Positions 59,535 to 64,000 of a stretch of 64,000 nt of DNA are shown piece after piece. Under the pieces are notes generated by a model. That model did no database searches. It worked only from the letters and a program-made list of their open reading frames with translations, and was not told the origin of the DNA. The position numbers were made by a program, and so were the translations under genes. Source of the stretch: Terriglobia bacterium. GTDB taxonomy: Bacteria; Acidobacteriota; Terriglobia; Terriglobales; Acidobacteriaceae. Every line of letters begins with the position of its first letter. Position 1 is the first letter of the stretch. The DNA is taken from NCBI GenBank assembly GCA_020073495.1, contig JAIQFD010000001.1, positions 62,001-126,000 on the forward strand, read 5' to 3'.

Positions 59535-60785
59535 ATGAGCACCAACGGCAATGGCAACCTACCCCCGGGCGTGAAGCTCCCGATCTACATGGACAACCAC
59601 GCCACCACCCCGGTCGATCCGCGAGTGCTGGAAGAGATGATGCCGTTCTTCACCAACAAGTTCGGCAATGCCGCCAGCCGCAATCACGAGTTCGGCTGGG
59701 AAGCAGAAGCCGCGGTGGAGCAGGCGCGCGAGCGCATCGCCAAGCTGGTCGGGGCGTCGAGCAAGGAAATCATTTTTACCTCGGGCGCGACCGAGAGCGA
59801 CAACCTGGCCATCAAGGGCGTCGCCGAGATGTACAAGGAAAAGGGCAACCACATCATCACCGTGGTGGACGAGCACAAGGCCGTGCTCGACACCTGCAAG
59901 CGTTTGGAGAAGTACGGGTACCGCGTCACGTACCTGCCTGTGCAGAAAGATGGGCTCATCGATCTGGAAGACCTGAAGCGGGCGATGGATGACAAGACCA
60001 TCCTGGTCACGATCATGTACGCGAACAACGAGATCGGCGTGATCCAACCCGTCGCCGAGATCGGCAAGCTGTGCCACGAAAAGGGCGTGATCTTCCACTC
60101 CGACGCGACCCAGGCCGTGGGCAAGGTGCCGGTCAACGTGATCAAGGACAACATCGACGTCATGAGCATCTCGGCCCACAAGATGTACGGGCCGAAGGGG
60201 GTGGGCGCGCTGTATGTGCGGCGCAAGAACCCGCGCGTGCAACTGGTGGCGCAGATGGACGGCGGGGGGCACGAGCGCGGCATGCGTTCGGGCACGCTGA
60301 ACGTGCCGGGCATCGTAGGGCTAGGCAAGTGCTGCGACATCGCGTCGGCGGAAATGCCGAAGGAAGCCTGCCATCTGGCGGGGCTGCGCAACCGGCTCAA
60401 GGACAAGATCTTCAGCGAGCTGGACGAGGTGTACATCAACGGCTCGATGGAGCACCGTCTGCCCGGCAACCTGAACATCAGCTTCGCCTACGTGGAAGGC
60501 GAGTCGCTGCTGATGGGCATCAACGACATCGCGGTCTCCAGCGGGAGCGCCTGCACCTCGGCGACACTGGAGCCGTCGTACGTGTTGAAGGCGCTGGGCG
60601 CGGGCGACGATTTGGCGCACAGCTCGATCCGCTTCGGTCTGGGCCGGTTCAATACGGAAGCGGAAGTGGATTACGTCGCAGCGCGGGTCATCGAGACGGT
60701 GAAGCGGCTGCGCGAACTGTCGCCGCTGTACGAGATGGCCAAGGAAGGCATCGACCTGAAGCAAGTGAAGTGGGCGGCGGAATGA
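59535..60785 (+). CDS. iscS: Cysteine desulfurase
   Basis: 416-residue PLP enzyme delivering sulfur from cysteine. The PLP lysine is Lys216 in [12 protein letters not shown]. The active-site Cys340 lies in [17 protein letters not shown], the long mobile loop of IscS/NifS group I. The N-terminal motif [13 protein letters not shown] is present. It has a 14-residue N-terminal extension compared with E. coli. Expressed from the isc promoter; GGAGAAGGAAG precedes the ATG. Confidence 0.97.
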   Translation: MSTNGNGNLPPGVKLPIYMDNHATTPVDPRVLEEMMPFFTNKFGNAASRNHEFGWEAEAAVEQARERIAKLVGASSKEIIFTSGATESDNLAIKGVAEMYKEKGNHIITVVDEHKAVLDTCKRLEKYGYRVTYLPVQKDGLIDLEDLKRAMDDKTILVTIMYANNEIGVIQPVAEIGKLCHEKGVIFHSDATQAVGKVPVNVIKDNIDVMSISAHKMYGPKGVGALYVRRKNPRVQLVAQMDGGGHERGMRSGTLNVPGIVGLGKCCDIASAEMPKEACHLAGLRNRLKDKIFSELDEVYINGSMEHRLPGNLNISFAYVEGESLLMGINDIAVSSGSACTSATLEPSYVLKALGAGDDLAHSSIRFGLGRFNTEAEVDYVAARVIETVKRLRELSPLYEMAKEGIDLKQVKWAAE

Positions 60786-60789
60786 AGAA

Positions 60790-60824
60790 GTTTCTAGTTT
60801 CTAGTTTCTAGTTTCTAGTTTCAA
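60790..60824 (+). repeat. Heptanucleotide tandem repeat between iscS and iscU
   Basis: GTTTCTA four times, then GTTTCAA, starting 5 nt after the iscS stop. Seven-base unit, AT-rich in a GC-rich operon. Located 17 nt before iscU, just ahead of its GGAGAAG ribosome site. Confidence 0.9.
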
Positions 60825-60840
60825 GAGGTTAGGAGAAGAC

Positions 60841-61263
60841 ATGGCTTACAGCGATAAGGTCCTGGATCATTACACCCACCCCCGGAACGTCGGGTCGATG
60901 GACAAGAACGCCCAGGAAGTGGGCACCGGCCTGGTGGGCGCGCCGGAGTGCGGCGACGTCATGAAGCTGCAGATCAAGGTCAACCCGCAGACCAACGTCA
61001 TCGAAGACGCGAAGTTCAAGACGTTTGGCTGCGGCTCGGCCATCGCTTCTTCGTCGCTCGCCACCGAGTGGGTGAAGGGCAAGACGGTGGATGAGGCGAT
61101 GTCGATCAAGAACACCGACATCGTGCGCGAGCTGTCGCTGCCCCCGGTGAAGATCCATTGCTCGGTCCTGGCGGAAGACGCGATCCGCGCCGCCATCACT
61201 GACTGGAAAAAGAAGAATGGTGTAGCGTCGAGTCAGCCGACGGAGGCAAAGGCGGCGCACTAG
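60841..61263 (+). CDS. iscU: Fe-S cluster scaffold protein
   Basis: 140 residues. Cluster ligands Cys37, Asp39, Cys64 and Cys107 (APECGDV, TFGCGSAIAS, KIHCSVL) and the HscA-recognition motif LPPVK at 100-104 are all present. The Asp marks the standard turnover-type IscU. A short extra C-terminal tail (SQPTEAKAAH end) is added. Receives sulfur from IscS, and its LPPVK site fits with hscB/hscA at the end of the operon. Confidence 0.97.
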   Translation: MAYSDKVLDHYTHPRNVGSMDKNAQEVGTGLVGAPECGDVMKLQIKVNPQTNVIEDAKFKTFGCGSAIASSSLATEWVKGKTVDEAMSIKNTDIVRELSLPPVKIHCSVLAEDAIRAAITDWKKKNGVASSQPTEAKAAH

Positions 61264-61264
61264 A

Positions 61265-61306
61265 AGCAGGTCCCTCGGGGCTAAAGCCCCTCGGGATGAC
61301 ACTGGG
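61265..61306 (+). repeat. Diverged dispersed-repeat hairpin after iscU
   Basis: GGTCCCTCGGGGCTAAAGCCCCTCGGGATGACAC: inner stem GGGGCT / AGCCCC. The ends resemble the GTCCTTCG...GGATGACAC element seen elsewhere in the window. It may attenuate or stabilise the isc mRNA. Confidence 0.55.
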
Positions 61307-61312
61307 TTAGAA

Positions 61313-61729
61313 ATGGCGACGGAAACCGACAACTCGGTGAAGTCAGAGCAGCCCGCGCGGATGGCGCAGGGGCCTGCGCAGCCGTCGGCGCCTGCCAAGG
61401 GCATCCAGGTGACGGAGAAGGCGCTGGCGCGCATCCGTTCGGCGATGGCGAAGGAAGGCGTGGACCCGGCGCAGGGCGGCTTGCGGCTCGGTGTTTCTGG
61501 CGGCGGATGCTCAGGGCTGAGCTACAACATCCGCTTCGATACCCAGCCGCGCGAGCGCGACCGCATCTTCCAGTTCGGTGACGTGCGCGTGTTCGTCGAC
61601 CCCAAGTCGTACATCTACCTGCACGGCATGACGCTCGACTACACCGAGACGCTGATGCAGCAGGGGTTCGCGTTCGTCAACCCCAACTCGCAGAAGTCTT
61701 GCGGCTGCGGGTCGTCTTTCTCGGCATAG
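61313..61729 (+). CDS. iscA: A-type iron-sulfur carrier (IscA/HesB)
   Basis: 138 residues. The HesB core begins near residue 31 (IQVTEKALARIRSAMAKEG), with the three ligand cysteines Cys66 (GGGCSGLSY), Cys130 and Cys132 (KSCGCGSSFSA). An unusual ~30-residue Pro/Ala/Ser-rich N-terminal extension precedes the core. Acts as a cluster carrier to apo-enzymes. In operon order after iscU. Confidence 0.94.
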   Translation: MATETDNSVKSEQPARMAQGPAQPSAPAKGIQVTEKALARIRSAMAKEGVDPAQGGLRLGVSGGGCSGLSYNIRFDTQPRERDRIFQFGDVRVFVDPKSYIYLHGMTLDYTETLMQQGFAFVNPNSQKSCGCGSSFSA

Positions 61730-61804
61730 GAGATCGGACCATCGGGCGATCGGGTCATCAGGCGAATGGAATCCCGCCGATGCTCCGAAGCCCGATTCGT
61801 TTCT

Positions 61805-62578
61805 ATGGCAACGAATAGCAAACCCGATACCGCGCTACCTATTTTCGGCGACACCTCGCAGACCGGGCAGTGCTGGTCGTGCGGCGACATGCGCGCGGCC
61901 CACTTCTGTGTGTCCTGCGGCAAGCTCCAGCCGGCCACGCCCACTGACTACTTCACTTTTTTCGGGCTGCCGCGAAAGCTGAACATCGACGTCGCCGAAC
62001 TGGAGCGTGAATTCCACCGCCTGAGCCGCAAACTGCATCCCGACCTGTATGTGGGTGCGGGAGGACCGGAAGCCGAGTGGAGCCTGGAGAAGAGTTCCCA
62101 GCTCAACGACGCCTACCGTACCCTGCGCGATCCCATCTCGAGGACGGCGTACCTGCTGAAGCTGGAAGGCGTGCAACTGGAGGAGCAGTCGAAAGCGGCG
62201 ACGGACAAGGCGCGCGCCAGCGGCGAGGAAAAGAAGCAGGTGGTCCCGCCCGACCTGCTGGAGGAGGTCTTCGAGCTCAACATGCAACTCGAGGAGCTGC
62301 GCGCGGGCAAGAAGATGGGCGAGGTGGAAGACAGCCTGAAAGGTGAACTCCAGCAGAAGAAGAACGACTTCGAGCAGAAGCTGGCGGCAACCGACGCCGA
62401 ACTGAAGAAGCTTTGGACGGAGTGGGACGCTCTTCCCTTTCACAATCAGGCTGAGGGAAATGGCCAGGTCAGCGACCCGGAGCGGTTGCGCGTCCGCGAC
62501 GCGATGGTCGCGCTGCTCAACCGGCGCAAGTACATCGCGAATCTCGTGCGCGACGTGAAGGCGGAGTTGGATTTGTAG
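61805..62578 (+). CDS. hscB: J-domain co-chaperone HscB with an N-terminal zinc finger
   Basis: 257 residues from MATNSKPDTALP. A tetracysteine motif CWSCGDMRAAHFCVSCGK (Cys23, 26, 35, 38) precedes a J domain, DYFTFFGLPRKLNIDVAELEREFHRLSRKLHPDLY, with HPD at 78-80, and the C-terminal helical bundle that binds IscU. E. coli HscB lacks the tetracysteine; human mitochondrial HSCB has one in the same place. It stimulates HscA in cluster release. A charged insertion near residues 130-150 (SKAATDKARASGEEKKQ) is extra. The ATG at 61766 would add 13 residues. Confidence 0.93.
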   Translation: MATNSKPDTALPIFGDTSQTGQCWSCGDMRAAHFCVSCGKLQPATPTDYFTFFGLPRKLNIDVAELEREFHRLSRKLHPDLYVGAGGPEAEWSLEKSSQLNDAYRTLRDPISRTAYLLKLEGVQLEEQSKAATDKARASGEEKKQVVPPDLLEEVFELNMQLEELRAGKKMGEVEDSLKGELQQKKNDFEQKLAATDAELKKLWTEWDALPFHNQAEGNGQVSDPERLRVRDAMVALLNRRKYIANLVRDVKAELDL

Positions 62579-62584
62579 AGTTCG

Positions 62585-62637
62585 ATTTGTAATTTGCAAA
62601 GTAAGAGAGTCGGCCGGGAACTTTACAAATTACAAAT
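62585..62637. repeat. AT-rich inverted repeat between hscB and hscA
   Basis: ATTTGTAATTTGCAAAGT and ACTTTACAAATTACAAAT form an 18-bp stem with one mismatch and a 17-nt loop. It ends 12 nt before the hscA ATG and could hinder hscA translation or protect the upstream mRNA. Confidence 0.8.
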
Positions 62638-62649
62638 TTGAAATTGCCA

Positions 62650-64000
<1,351 letters not shown>

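Noticed and set aside
60790-60824. CRISPR-like array
   Set aside because: Seven-base units without spacers; a simple tandem repeat. No cas genes in the window.

Overview
The window looks like a chromosomal contig from a high-GC member of the Acidobacteriota (Terriglobia-like). This is inferred from three kinds of signal: several PEP-CTERM proteins; secreted S53 and metzincin peptidases; and many small hypothetical proteins of the kind common in that phylum. No rRNA gene, transposase, integrase or CRISPR array was seen. One tRNA gene is present.

Layout. 1-3.5 kb (minus): lysC-thrC-thrB, joined by ATGA overlaps. 3.6-5 kb: a nucleotide-sugar dehydrogenase. 5.2-8 kb: a PilZ gene behind a near-consensus sigma-54 promoter, then a sigma factor with its zinc-finger anti-sigma. 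8-15 kb: a compact polyphosphate island (two adjacent PPK2 genes, CHAD, Ppx, SixA, PPK1). 15-24 kb: an uncharacterised tricarboxylic-acid module (HD protein, MmgE/PrpD, homoaconitase-like hydro-lyase, two small proteins, isocitrate-dehydrogenase-like enzyme, CitD-CitE fusion, CitF). 24-27 kb: a radical SAM gene that ends in an apparent in-frame selenocysteine UGA (tail C-U-A-E-P, followed by a perfect SECIS-like hairpin), translationally coupled to a DUF3892-like gene and divergent from an ATP-grasp gene. 27-34 kb: yggX, an S53 peptidase, two PEP-CTERM proteins, a metzincin/PA-domain protein and a decayed yggX copy. 34-39 kb: an ADP-forming acyl-CoA synthetase fused to a GNAT domain, membrane proteins, a tiny secreted peptide and an XRE/S24-like regulator. 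40 kb: a tRNA(CAU) with a duplicated 3' end. 40-49 kb: housekeeping genes (GT2, FmdE-like, gatA/gatC, DciA-like, cca, tsaD). 49-53.6 kb: a lower-GC glycoside-hydrolase-like gene flanked by a direct duplication of neighbouring gene ends. 53.8-58.6 kb: a third PEP-CTERM gene, an ECF sigma/anti-sigma pair, a response regulator and small zinc-ribbon proteins. 59-64 kb: an isc operon (iscR-iscS-iscU-iscA-hscB-hscA, the last cut by the window end).

How the genes work together. The polyphosphate island holds synthesis (PPK1), nucleotide phosphorylation (PPK2 pair), degradation (Ppx) and a granule-binding candidate (CHAD). The isc operon would build Fe-S clusters needed by the aconitase-like enzyme and the radical SAM selenoprotein. 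All three PEP-CTERM genes carry sigma-54-like -24/-12 elements upstream. Two of them also share a further upstream TGCAC-containing motif, with a weaker version at the third. This suggests a small enhancer-dependent exported-protein regulon.

The strongest leads for new biology are the CUAEP selenoprotein locus at 24.2-27.3 kb and the citrate-lyase/homoaconitase module at 15.3-24.2 kb. All assignments come from reading motifs by eye; no database search was run.
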